This document shows, piece after piece, positions 41,916 through 54,400 of a stretch of 64,000 nt of DNA. The notes under the pieces were generated by a model, which saw only the letters and a program-made list of their open reading frames with translations, was not told the DNA's origin and made no database searches. This stretch comes from Nematostella vectensis (taxonomy: Eukaryota; Cnidaria; Anthozoa; Actiniaria; Edwardsiidae): contig NC_064034.1 in assembly GCF_932526225.1 (NCBI RefSeq), positions 14,830,887 through 14,894,886 on the forward strand, read 5' to 3'. The position numbers and the translations under genes are program-made. The stretch's first letter is position 1; every line of letters starts with the position of its first letter.

Positions 41916-42362
41916 GACAACTTCTTTGCCATAAAAATAAACCAAATGTTTCTTTTTTAAATTAAATGCACTCTCGTCAAACCTTGTTCTCCCAATAAGG
42001 CTAAAACAGCAAAAATTGTATATTATTTTACAAATACTTGTATACAAATTTATTGAGGTATGTTTGTTGACCTGAAAAAGTTGGTAAATGGTTGTTTAAG
42101 ATATAACCTGAAGAGTTGGTAAATTAAGGATGTACATTATGTACATTTACAAATTTTTTGTAAATGAGTTCTTGTTATCTAGTCTGCTAGACTCTTTCTG
42201 ATAGACTATTTCTCGTGCGCGCATGTTTCTGCTATATATCAGAAACATTTTTGTGTACCCAATGATTATTCCAAGGAATTGTGATGTTTCTTGGCGTTTT
42301 AAAGAAATTTGATACTCAGCGCATAAACTTGTGTGGTAATGCTTTCTTTGTTCCTTTTTTTA

Positions 42363-42410
42363 GCGTGAGCTTATGAGAACTTACAGTAATCAAACCCAAC
42401 AAGCTCATCA
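42363..42410 (+). CDS. Candidate exon of the M16 peptidase gene
   Basis: Acceptor CTTTTTTTAG and donor GTAAGG bound 48 nt reading RELMRTYSNQTQQAHQ. This resembles the segment just ahead of the helix that continues in the exon at 46056, as in insulysin (Tyr/Asn-rich strand before HQ). Its end phase (0) does not match the start phase of 46056 (one base), so an exon between them is missing or one junction is misread. Confidence 0.35.
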
Positions 42411-42429
42411 GGTAAGGCACATTGCCCCT

Positions 42430-45225
42430 CAGCCTCAAGCCAGAGAAGCTTGCTTGGTTAGCCCCATAGCCCCCTTACCCTCAACACTCAGGTGGTGGTC
42501 GCACCGTGACCCCGATGCATCATGGGAGTGATTTTTTTATGCGAATGATGTCGGTTTAATTTTCAAGAATGACCAGGTGTGTTATTACCCGAATTTTTCC
42601 CATGTGAGCAGCGAAAATACTCTTCAAAAGATCAAATTTCACTAATGCAATATCCTTGAAGGTCTAGACCAGGATAATTCTTTTATTTGGCGACAAACAA
42701 ATTTATCGCAACTCTCTTGTTACAATTTACCTTTATGTTTCTCGGCATACTATAAAATCGCAAAATTGGCTTCATAGAAATCCCAATTATTCTTGTTTAA
42801 ACCCTTATTTGCTTTAATAAAAGGTTTAGAAGTCACCTTGAGTCTTAAACGATTATATTTTTCGAAGAAAACCCTGCTGTTCCCCGTTGTATTTGCACGA
42901 ATATTGCGACTCAATTTTGGCTTTTTTCCCATTTATTTAACTGTACTACGATATGAGGAAGCGCTTTCGAAGCAAAGGTTTTTTTTATTTTTACACGTGC
43001 TAAAGAATATCGTTATTTCAAACGAGCGCGTGCTGTTTTTGAATTTTATTTTCAATCAAAATTTTTGCCGTAAAAAAAACACTCCCAAGAAGCTCGCCGT
43101 CATTGCTTTGTTTATCCAGAACATTAGTTTCAACTTCGAAATGATTAAAGTTAATCTACGGCTCTGTTTTTTCGATATTTACGGAGCTCTGCATTTGACG
43201 ACTTGTACCAGGTCAGCGCCTTTTATACCACGGGTCCTTGTTTAAAGTTAAATCTACTTTGATTGCACTGTGAATCCAGCATGAGGCATCAATAGCCGCA
43301 GTTTGCCTTTTTAATTCTTTGATATTAATTTTGGGGCAGCAAATCATTGATCTCCATTGCACAAAGCGCGAGTGATTCCGAGGAGGAGACCTTGCTCGGA
43401 CAAGTGCACTCGACAAATGATTTGCCCCATTCTGCCTATCGGCTTCGCCCCATTATGCATCAGGGTCACGGTGCGACCACCACCTGCTCAACACTGATAA
43501 GCTTGTCTGGTTGGCCTCATAACCCCCTCACTTTCAACACTGATAAGCTTGCCTGGTTAGCCCCATAACCCCCTTATCCTCAACACTGATGGGCTTGCCT
43601 GGTTGGCCCCATAACCCCCTTACTCTAAAAAATGATAAGCTTGCCAAGTTAGCCCCATAACCCCTCACCCTCAAAACTGATAAGCTTGCCTGGTTAGCCC
43701 CATAACCCCCTTCCTCTCAACACTGATAATCTTGCCTGGTTAGCCCGATAAACCCCTTACTCTCAACACTGATAAGCTTGCCTGGTTAGCCCCATAACCC
43801 CGTTACTCTCCACACTGAGAAGCTTGCCTGGTTAGCCCCATAACCCCTTCACCCTCAACACTGAGAAGCTTGCTTGGTTAGCCCGATAACCCCCTTACCC
43901 TCCACACTGACAAGCTTGCCTGGTTAGCCCCATAACCCCCTTACTCTCAACACTGATAAGTTTGCCTGGTTATCCCCGTAACCCCTTACTCTCAAGATTT
44001 ATAATCATGCCTGGTTAGCCCCATAACCCCGTTACGCTCAACACTGATAAGCTTGCCTGGTTAGCCCCGTAACCCCTTACTCTCAACATTTATAATCTTG
44101 CCTGGTTAGCCCCATAACCCTGTTACTCTCAACACTGATAAGTTTGCCTGGTTAGCCCCATAACCCCCTTACTCTCAACACTTATAATCTTGCCTGGTTA
44201 GCCCCATAACCCCCTTACTCTCAATATATATAATCTTGCCTGGTTAGCCCCATAACCCCGTTACTCTCAACACTGATAAGTTTGCCTGGTTAGCCCCATA
44301 ACCCCCTTACTCTCAACACTTATAATCTTGCCTGGTTAGCCCCATAACCCCCTTACTCTCAACACTTATAATCTTGCCTGGTTAGCCCCATAACCCCGTT
44401 ACGCTCAACACTGATAAGCTTGCCTGGTTAGCCCCATAACCCCCTTACTCTCAACACTTATAATCTTGCCTGGTTAGCCCCATAACCCCCTTACTCTCAA
44501 CACTTATAATCTTGCCTGGTTATCCCCATAACCCCCTTACTCTCAACACTGATAAGCTTGCCTGGTTAGCCCCGTAACCCCTTACTCTCAACATTTATAA
44601 TCTTGCCTGGTTAGCCCCATAACCCCGTTACTTTCAACACTGATAAGTTTGCCTGGTTAGCCCCATAACCCCCTTACTCTCAACACTTATAATCTTGCCT
44701 GGTTAGCCCCATAACCCCCTTACTCTCAACATTTATAATCTTGCCTGGTTAGCCCCATAACCCCGTTACTCTCAACACTGATAAGTTTGCCTGGTTAGCC
44801 CCATAACCCCCTTACTCTCAACACTTATAATCTTGCCTGGTTAGCCCCATAACCCCCTTACTCTCAACACTTATAATCTCGCCTGGTTAGCCCCATAACC
44901 CCCTTACTCTCAACATTTATAATCTTGCCTGGTTAGCCCCATAACCCCGTTACTCTCAACACTGATAATCTTGCCTGGTTAGCCCCATAACCCCGTTACG
45001 CTCAACACTGATAAGCTTGCCTGGTTGGCCCCATAACCCCCTTACGCCATCACTGATAAGTTTGCCTGGTTAGCCCCATAACCCCTTTACCCTTAACACT
45101 GATAAGCTTGCCTGGTTAGCCCCATAACCCCGTTACGCTCAACACTGATAAGCTTGCCTGGTTAGCCCCATTACTTCATCAGCCTTAATCCTGAGACGCT
45201 TCCCTGGTTAGCCCTATAACGTTAT
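42430..45225 (+). repeat. 46-bp minisatellite in an intron of the M16 gene
   Basis: About 38 copies of a unit CTTGCCTGGTTAGCCCCATAACC plus CCCTTACTCTCAACACTGATAAG. One unit lies at 42430-42488 and the rest at 43487-45225; the gap is a transposon. Two main unit types alternate (CACTGATAAG and CACTTATAAT), often as one of the first followed by two of the second, so short higher-order blocks exist. Confidence 0.92.
42489..43486. mobile_element. 998-bp DNA transposon inside the minisatellite
   Basis: Inverted ends of about 31 bp (CAGGTGGTGGTCGCACCGTG at each end, one mismatch further in). The 9-bp CTCAACACT flanks both sides (42480-42488, 43487-43495) and is part of the minisatellite unit. The AT-rich interior has no recognised transposase. 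A 9-bp duplication fits MULE-type. Confidence 0.85.
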
Positions 45226-45689
45226 AAGCTTATTATTTCACCAACGTCAATAACATAACGACAAAAGACGTTTTTTTTTCTGATGTCATTATTTTATGTA
45301 AATATGTCCCTCGCGCTTTATGTTTTGGTTTCGCACAAGGCTTTACTGGGCACGATAAAACAGAACACAGTTTGGTGATAAGGTCGGGCCTAATATAAAA
45401 CAATACGATACAATCAATACGATAAAAATGTCTTGAATTTTGAATATATGTTATGTAGTGTCCTAAGACGAATTTTTTAAAGAACAAATTTCTTCAATGT
45501 GTATTATTTATTTGTATCCAATAAATGAGCAAATAAAGGTTTTGGAACCGTGATATTTATATTGCTTGTGTTCTAAACATTTGCATGGTTTGCAGAGGCC
45601 GAGATTTTGACATATATTTGCTATTCAGTGTAACATGTAATACATTGCTTTTCGTACTGCATCCTGATTGAATAAGGTGTATCTCTGTC

Positions 45690-46022
45690 CACAGCGACAG
45701 TGCTAAAAAACGCAAGAGACTAGTTCCAGTACCGCGCGGTTAAACCAGCCTTTTTGTTCTGAAATGGCGGCGTTTTACCGGCGAACTGTCACATTTTGAC
45801 TAATGCTAAGAAAACTAGATAAACTTAAGGCTAAAATTTTCTTTATGACTCCCTCATTATCAAACAAATCTGTCATCTTATTTACAGTATGGTTTAATGC
45901 TGTACAGTAAGTCAAAACAGCGACCGAAGTCAGCCTTTTGTACCTTTACTCGAACGATTCAACACTGAGATTTGTTTGTTTTCGCCAGAACACGCGCATG
46001 CGCATACGTTATTCAGCACTGT
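45690..46022 (+). repeat. Dispersed direct repeat, second copy 50713-51026
   Basis: About 330 bp, sharing AGTTCCAGTACCGCGCGGTT, GCGAACTGTCACATTTTG and TTATTCAGCACTGTC, at about 85% similarity. In both places the sequence beyond the copied part differs. It lies in the intron before the M16 exon at 46056. Confidence 0.8.
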
Positions 46023-46055
46023 CGTCCACAGCTGTGATCTCTTTTTCGTTCCCAG

Positions 46056-47640
46056 GTCTGTGCGGTTGGCCATACTTCAGCACATCAAGTGGACCACTGT
46101 CGACAAACGTGCTGCCATACCGGATATCACTATGGAAACACTCGAGGTGATTGCGGGCTCACAAGGGCTTCAAGTTACAAAAACCTTTTGTCATGGTACC
46201 GTATTTCTAAGCCAATCTAATGGTGCTGGTACTGGTTTTGCTATCATTAACAGTATACTGGTTAAATTCAAAGAGTATTTTAGGAAAGCATTTTTGAATC
46301 ATGATAATAAAATCAACGAAATTTAAAAACAGTCAAAATCATGCGGAATAATTAAATAAATGTTATAATAATCATTTAATAATGAATTATTTATTTTATT
46401 TTTCGGAACAGGCTGTACCTTTACTCAAACGCTTGAAATGGATAAATACACCAACTAGATCCTGGTTTGTTCCACACTTTTTTATTAAACTTTCTTAGAA
46501 CAAGCGTGCGAGTGCCCCTTGAAACATGCTTCTGTGAATTTTATCACGTCGTGTATGGAATGTGTTGTGAGTTCGTTGTCTCTCGTTAACAGCGCGTTAT
46601 AAGCATTATGTGTTTTGCTTGCTACGTCTTACAAGCATCTTGTTTCATGTTGACAGTGTGTTAATTGCATGTCACTGGCATGTTGTAAAAATGTCGTCTC
46701 GTATGTATTGTCTGCAAGCAGAGGTTTGCAAGCATACTTTGTTGTGATAGAAGAGTTGTAAACATGTTGTATCTTGCTGAGGGTAGATTTTAAGCTAATT
46801 GTTTTCTTTTTGATGGACAGAGTTTTGTGCGGATGTTTCAGTCCAAACTTTACATCGAGAGTCTTATCCAAGGCAATGTGACGTCAGAGGAGGCCATTGC
46901 CTTACAAGAAGTCATTTACAGGTAACTTGGGTTGATTATTGTTACATATACATCAGGGAGTAACAAATGAATCGATCTAGTGTAACAACCTATTACAAAC
47001 ACTAACACCATATTAGGAACATGAAACTCTTTTTAATAGTTTCCCGACTGAAATTTTCTAGTTCTTAAACAACCACTAGCTCCCTACCTGATAATCAAAT
47101 GTCTCTTCAACATGTCATGCGAAATGTTGTTTCATGGACAGCACAATACTTTTGTATTCATAGTTTTTTTTTTTTTAATTTACATCAACAGGAAATTTCA
47201 GATGATTCCTCTCAGCTTTCTCCCCGAGGTACCTGGTGTTCTGATTAATTTCTTTAGTTTTTGATACTCCTGTCACAACCCTTCATAGCCCCCTAACCTA
47301 ACCAAAACCATACATCACATCCCTTTTTTCCCCAACCAAATCCTCCATTATTCACCGATTAACACGGTGTATTTTCTGGTGTTGTGCAGATCCGAGTTGT
47401 CCAGTTGCTTGTTACATGGTGTTATTATACAAGTGCTAGAAAATACACCGTGTTAATCGGTGCATTTTTTGGTGTTGTGCAGATCCGAGTTGTCCAGTTG
47501 CTTTTTACATGGTGTTATTATACAAGTGCTAGAAAATACCTTTGTTACACCGTGTTAATCGGCGCATTTTGTGGTGTTGTGCAGATCCGAGTTATCCAGT
47601 TGCTTGTTACATGGTGTTATTATTCGAGTGCTAGAAAATA
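46056..47640 (+). CDS. M16 zinc metallopeptidase (nardilysin/insulysin-like), internal exons
   Basis: Four exons joined by GT-AG introns in consistent phase: 46056-46146 (VRLAILQHIKWTTVDKRAAI, PDITMETLE), 46821-46921 (SFVRMFQSKLYIESLIQGNV, TSEEAIALQEVIY), 47192-47228 (KFQMIPLSFLPE) and from 47390 (IRVVQLLVTWCYYTSARKY). The order 'LxxIKWT..DK', 'P.ITMETL', 'LYIESLIQGNVTSEEA' and 'RVVQL' matches the third domain of M16 peptidases, where IEALLHGNIT is the corresponding block in insulysin. The zinc site HxxEH would lie upstream, outside this region. The last exon is present three times in frame and is then cut by a palindromic element, so this gene copy is probably broken or ends here. Confidence 0.6.
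47355..47640 (+). repeat. In-frame triplicated exon segment
   Basis: GTTGTGCAGATCCGAGTT starts at 47381, 47474 and 47576 (spacing 93 and 102 bp, both multiples of three). The unit includes the splice-acceptor-like GTTGTGCAG and about 20 codons. One frame stays open across all three. The sequence before the first copy (47355-47379) is the inverse of the junction between copies one and two. Confidence 0.85.
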
Positions 47641-47705
47641 TCGGATCAGTTCACCGTCCTGGGCCATCGTGGAGGATTTTAAAAAATCGTGAACGATTTC
47701 GAAAT

Positions 47706-50313
47706 CGTTCAGTGTTGCTTTTAGGACTGGTCGATTTAGGCGGTGTCATTCCAGTTGAACAAGTGTGTTTTCTTTGACACGTTAGTACAGCCCCCTGTGA
47801 CCTGGTGTGATCAGTGTTCAAGGTTATAGATGATATTTGAGAAAACGTGTTAATGCTTTATGGAAATATATTCACTGAAACTCTAAATGCAAATATTGGC
47901 ACTGTTCAGTCCGGTCACTATCCACCATTAATTGTGGATGGTGACCGGCCTTTTCGAAATTTGTCTTTTTCAGATCTCAGAGCCGAAGAGAGGACCTCGT
48001 CGACTCACTCGATTGCCTCGGAAGGCAGACCTCAATCACGAGACAATACGTCATAATAAGGATCTGATTTTTAAAGATTATTTTATTATGTATACTTATT
48101 TGATAATAAAACAGTGTTAGTGTGACAGCCTTTTTCTTTGGGCCTTCTATTTTATGGGGTGCGTGTAGCTTATTGGATACTGTACGCTAATGTGATTTAC
48201 GGTGTTTTTAGATTGTTCTTCTTCTCGCGATGTTATGGAAATAAAAATGGAGCTCGCACGTAATTGTTTCGGATCCCGACCTTATGTTCACAGTCTTAGT
48301 AAAATACTACGAAAAGCAACATCTCTCCTTTTTTCAATAAATTGTGAAGTACTTTTGTGTAGAAGTATTGATAAACAAACCCGCGCACAACATTATTAAT
48401 AATCTATTGTACTGATAACGTTTTTACAAAATTTAAGACTGAGGCATCTGTTAAAGAACTTATAGCGTTCTGTTCTTACACATATTTATGGTCCCTCTTT
48501 TTACTCAAACTCCTATTTATTTTTCATTTCGTGTGTGGGAGGGAGAAAAGAGATCGCCGATGTCTAAACGGGATTAATAGCAGGCACGTTCCCAGGATTG
48601 GCAGAGAGGGGTTGCGTAGTCATAGGCATCGTATAGAAAAGCGTATTATTTGAAGTTTCACGCGATCATAAATTCAACATTTTCTTCTTTTTTTCCCCTT
48701 TTTCAATCGTGAAGGATTTACAAAATCGTGGAGGACTTTCAAAATCGTGAACGATTTCAAAAATCGTGAAGGATTTTCAAAATCGTGAAGGATTTCCAAA
48801 ATCGTGAAGGATTTTGAAAATCGTGAACGATTTCGAAATCGTGAAGGATTTTTGGAATCGTTCACGATGGCCCAGGACGGTGAACTGATGGATCAGTTCA
48901 CCGTCCTGGGCCATCGTAAACGATTCCAAAAATCCTTCACGATTTCGAAATCGTTCACGATTTTCAAAATCCTTCACGATTTTGGAAATCCTTAACGATT
49001 TCAAAATCGTTCACGATTTTAAAAATCCGGATCAGTTCACCGTCCTGGGCCATCGTAAACGATTCCAAAAATCCTTCACGATTTCGAAATCGTTCACGAT
49101 TTTCAAAATCCTTCACGATTTTCAAAATCCTTCACGATTTTGGAAATCCTTAACGATTTCAAAATCGTTCACGATTTTAAAAATCCTTCACGATTTTAAA
49201 AATCCTTCACGATTTTTAAAATCCTTCACGATTTTTAAAATCCTTCACGATTTTTGAAATCGTTCACGATTTTGAAAGTCCTCCACGATTTTGTAAATCC
49301 TTCACGATTGAAAAAGGGGAAAAAAAGAAGAAAATGTTGAATTTATGATTTATGATCGCGTGAAACTTCAAATAATACGCTTTTCTATACGATGCCTATG
49401 ACTACGCAACCCCTCTCTGCCAATCCTGGGAACGTGCCTGCTATTAATCCCGTTTAGACATCGGCGATCTCTTTTCGCCCTCCCACACACGAAATGAAAA
49501 ATAAATAGGAGTTTGAGTAAAAAGAGGGACCATAAATATGTGTAAGAACAGAACGCTATAAGTTCTTTAACAGATGCCTCAGTCTTAAATTTTGTAAAAA
49601 CGTAATCAGTACAATAGATTATTAATAATGTTGTGCGCGGGTTTGTTTATCAATACTTCTACACAAAAGTACTTCACAATTTATTGAAAAAAGGAGAGAT
49701 GTTGCTTTTCGTAGTATTTTACTAAGACTGTGAACATAAGGTCGGGATCCGAAACAATTACGTGCGAGCTCCATTTTTATTTCCATAACATCGCGAGAAG
49801 AAGAACTAATCTAAAAACACCGTAAATCACATTAGCGTACAGTATCCAATAAGCTACACGCACCCCATAAAATAGAAGGCCCAAAGAAAAAGGCTGTCAC
49901 ACTAACACTGTTTTATTATCAAATAAGTATACATAATAAAATAATCTTTAAAAATCAGATCCTTATTATGACGTATTGTCTCGTGATTGAGGTCTGCCTT
50001 CCGAGGCAATCGAGTGAGTCGACGAGGTCCTTTCTTCGGCTCTGAGATCTGAAAAAGACAAATTTCGAAAAGGCCGGTCACCATCCACAATTAATGGTGG
50101 ATAGTGACCGGACTGAACAGTGCCAATATTTGCATTTAGAGTTTCAGTGAATATATTTCCATAAAGCATTAACACGTTTTCTCAAATATCATCTATAACC
50201 TTGAACACTGATCACACTAAGTCACAGGGGGCTGTACTAACGTGTCAAAAAAAACACACTTGTTCAACTGGAATGACACCGCCTAAATCGACCAGTCCTA
50301 AAAGCAACACTGA
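47706..50313. mobile_element. 2.6-kb palindrome (fold-back element)
   Basis: The left arm 47706 to about 48890 and the right arm about 48890-50313 are inverted copies at roughly 98-99% identity (for example GTGTTGCTTTTAGGACTGG and its inverse at the outer ends). The arms meet in a cluster of 19-20-bp repeats of AATCGTGAAGGATTTTC type, with CAGTTCACCGTCCTGGGCCA at the centre. The right arm has an extra block of these repeats (about 49030-49260). Each arm carries an identical 69-codon open frame (MLMLYGNIFTETLNANIG), whose meaning is unknown. Confidence 0.85.
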
Positions 50314-50712
50314 ATGATAGGTGCTTCTTAGTTGCTTAGCGGACATCTACACCCCTATGTTACGTGCCCGAACTGACCACAGGCCGTGGCCATTGGCTGC
50401 ACAGCGGTATATGCAGCAGGCTCGACATGACGGAAAAACATGACGTGACGCTTCAAATAAGCCCATTTCACATCGAGTAAGGCGGAGAATTTCTCTGAGT
50501 ACTTAGTAACTTATAGCAAACAAAATATGAAGTGCGACTTTTTTTTAAATTGATGCGACTTTTTGTAGTGTCATTGAAATTTGAGCTTTTCGTCCCTGAA
50601 CTGATGCACAGGGAAAAATTATCTTAAAAAGCCAAAATCTGCTTATGTGCACTTCGGCCTCACGTCATTTGTGTTTTGAAAATCAGTTCGTAGAACAAGG
50701 AACCTATAGCCG

Positions 50713-51026
50713 CCAGTGCTGAAAAACGCAAGACTAGTTCCAGTACCGCGCGGTTAAACCATCCTTTTTGTTTTGAAATGGCAGCTTTTTACCTGCGAAC
50801 TGTCACATTTTGGCGAATACTAAGAAAACTATACCAAACCTAAGGCTATAATTTTCTTTATGACTTCCTCATTATCAAAAAAATCTGTCATCTTTTGAAC
50901 AGTATGGTTTTAATGCTGTACAGTTAGTCAAATCAGCGACAACCTTTCGTACCTTTTCTCGAATGTTTTAACACTACAATTGTGCTTGTTTTCGCCAGAG
51001 CACGCGCATACGTTATTCAGCACTGT
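50713..51026 (+). repeat. Second copy of the 45690-46022 repeat
   Basis: Same orientation as the first copy, 5 kb away. From about 51027 to the satellite at 51492 no gene is recognised. Confidence 0.8.
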
Positions 51027-51491
51027 CCCTATATCCATTGTAAGTAATCGTGTCTTCTCTCTTTATCTGGAATTGCCCGTGTTCCAGGTTTTTCCGTCAT
51101 GTCAGCAGGCTCAAATTAATACAACTTTTCACAAGAGTTTGCATCTGATCGCAACTAAGCAGCTGAGTCCGAAGTGAAAATGATAGGTAAGCAATTCAAG
51201 TTTCATTCATTCATGCATTTGGATGATTTTTCGTACCAGGAAAGCAAACTGAAATCACAATTCAATTCCTTTTTTGCATACAAACAAACAAACGTTGTTT
51301 CGCAGCTGGACTATCAAGCAGTCTCCCTGGAGCTCGATAGCCTTTGCCTGGAATCTTTTAGTAGAGTTCCCAGATAAGCTTATTACATATCTTGAACACA
51401 TGTTTTAACTTTTTTGTCTTTGTGATAATGGCGCCCAAGATTTCTTGCTCGAAGTCATTGCAAGCAAAGTCAGTGGGAAAACTTAACATGT

Positions 51492-54400
51492 GTGAGACAG
51501 CCAGCAGGACTATGGTAGAAATTAACTTGCATCTATAGAAAATTTGAACTAAAACCAAAGCCCTGTCCAGATATAGGCTAATCCTATATAAGGAGTCCAG
51601 CGTCTGAGACAGCCAGCAGGACTATGGCAAAAATTAACCGGCATCAATAGGAAATTTGGACTAAAACCAAAGCCCTGTCCAGATATAGGCTAATCCTATA
51701 TAAGGAGTCCAGCGTCTGAGACAGCCAGCAGGACTATGGCAAAAATTAACCGGCCCCAATAGGAAATTTGGACTAAAACCAAAGCCCTGTCCAGATATAG
51801 GCTAATCCTATATAAGGAGTCCAGCGTCTGAGACAGCCAGCAGGACTATGGCAAAAATTAACCGGCATCAATAGAAAATTTGAACTAAAACCAAAGCCCT
51901 GTCCAGATATAGGCTAATCCTATATAAGGAGTCCAGCGTCTGAGACAGCCAGCAGGACTATGGCAAAAATTAACCGGCATCAATAGGAAATTTGGACTAA
52001 AACCAAAGCCCTGTCCAGATATAGGCTAATCCTATATAAGGAGTCCAGCGTCTGAGACAGCCAGCAGGACTATGGCAAAAATTAACCGGCCCCAATAGGA
52101 AATTTGGACTAAAACCAAAGCCCTGTCCAGATATAGGCTAATCCTATATAAGGAGTCCAGCGTCTGAGACAGCCAGCAGGACTATGGCAAAAATTAAAAA
52201 AATAGAAAATTTGGACTAAAACCAAAGCCCTGTCCAGATATAGGCTAATCCTATATAAGGAGTCCAGCGTCTGAGACAGCCAGCAGGACTATGGCAAAAA
52301 TTAACCGGCATCAATAGGAAATTTGGACTAAAATCAAAGCCCTGTCCAGATATAGGCTAATCCTATATAAGGAGTCCAGCGTCTGAGACAGCCAGCAGGA
52401 CTATGGCAAAAATTAACCGGCATCAATAGGAAATTTGAACTAAAACCAAAGCCCTGTCCAGATATAGGCTAATCCTATATAAGGAGTCCAGCGTCTGAGA
52501 CAGCCAGCAGGACTATGGCAAAAATTAACCGGCCCCAATAGGAAATTTGGACTAAAACCAAAGCCCTGTCCAGATATAGGCTAATCCTATATAAGGAGTC
52601 CAGCGTCTGAGACAGCCAGCAGGACTATGGCAAAAATTAACCGGCATCAATAGGAAATTTGAACTAAAACCAAAGCCCTGTCCAGATATAGGCTAATCCT
52701 ATATAAGGAGTCCAGCGTCTGAGACAGCCAGCAGAACTATGGCAAAAATTAACCGGCCCCAATAGGAAATTTGGACTAAAACCAAAGCCCTGTCCAGATA
52801 TAGGCTAATCCTATATAAGGAGTCCAGCGTCTGAGACAGCCAGCAGGACTATGGCAAAAATTAAAAAAATAGAAAATTTGAACTAAAACCAAAGCCCTGT
52901 CCAGATATAGGCTAATCCTATATAAGGAGTCCAGCGTCTGAGACAGCCAGCAGGACTATGGCAAAAATTAACCGGCATCAATAGAAAATTTGAACTAAAA
53001 CCAAAGCCCTGTCCAGATATAGGCTAATCCTATATAAGGAGTCCAGCGTCTGAGACAGCCAGCAGGACTATGGCAAAAATTAACCGGCCCCAATAGGAAA
53101 TTTGGACTAAAACCAAAGCCCTGTCCAGATATAGGCTAATCCTATATAAGGAGTCCAGCGTCTGAGACAGCCAGCAGGACTATGGCAAAAATTAACCGGC
53201 ATCTATAGAAAATTTGAACTAAAACCAAAGCCCTGTCCAGATATAGGCTAATCCTATATAAGGAGTCCAGCGTCTGAGACAGCCAGCAGGACTATGGCAA
53301 AAATTAACCGGCCCCAATAGGAAATTTGGACTAAAACCAAAGCCCTGTCCAGATATAGGCTAATCCTATATAAGGAGTCCAGCGTCTGAGACAGCCAGCA
53401 GGACTATGGCAAAAATTAAAAAAATAGAAAATTTGAACTAAAACCAAAGCCCTGTCCAGATATAGGCTAATCCTATATAAGGAGTCCAGCGTCTGAGACA
53501 GCCAGCAGGACTATGGCAAAAATTAACCGGCATCAATAGAAAATTTGAACTAAAACCAAAGCCCTGTCCAGATATAGGCTAATCCTATATAAGGAGTCCA
53601 GCGTCTGAGACAGCCAGCAGGACTATGGTAGAAATTAACTTGCATCTATAGAAAATTTGAACTAAAACCAAAGCCCTGTCCAGATATAGGCTAATCCTAT
53701 ATAAGGAGTCCAGCGTCTGAGACAGCCAGCAGGACTATGGCAAAAATTAACCGGCATCAATAGGAAATTTGGACTAAAACCAAAGCCCTGTCCAGATATA
53801 GGCTAATCCTATATAAGGAGTCCAGCGTCTGAGACAGCCAGCAGGACTATGGCAAAAATTAACCGGCCCCAATAGGAAATTTGGACTAAAACCAAAGCCC
53901 TGTCCAGATATAGGCTAATCCTATATAAGGAGTCCAGCGTCTGAGACAGCCAGCAGGACTATGGCAAAAATTAACCGGCATCAATAGAAAATTTGAACTA
54001 AAACCAAAGCCCTGTCCAGATATAGGCTAATCCTATATAAGGAGTCCAGCGTCTGAGACAGCCAGCAGGACTATGGCAAAAATTAACCAGCATCAATAGG
54101 AAATTTGGACTAAAACCAAAGACCTGTCCAGATATAGGCTAATCCTATATAAGGAGTCCAGCGTCTGAGACAGCCAGCAGGACTATGGCAAAAATTAACC
54201 GGCCCCAATAGGAAATTTGGACTAAAACCAAAGCCCTGTCCAGATATAGGCTAATCCTATATAAGGAGTCCAGCGTCTGAGACAGCCAGCAGGACTATGG
54301 CAAAAATTAACCAGCATCAATAGGAAATTTGGACTAAAACCAAAGACCTGTCCAGATATAGGCTAATCCTATATAAGGAGTCCAGCGTCTGAGACAGCCA

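Noticed and set aside
43487-45225. CRISPR-like array
   Set aside because: Units are contiguous with variable positions spread along the unit. There are no unique spacers, and the context is an animal intron.
47847-48056. 69-codon frame present in both palindrome arms as a gene
   Set aside because: The duplication comes from the palindrome. No homology or splice context supports coding.
48804-49257. Open frames rich in FKILHDF-type repeats
   Set aside because: They translate the 19-20-bp repeats at the palindrome centre, on both strands.
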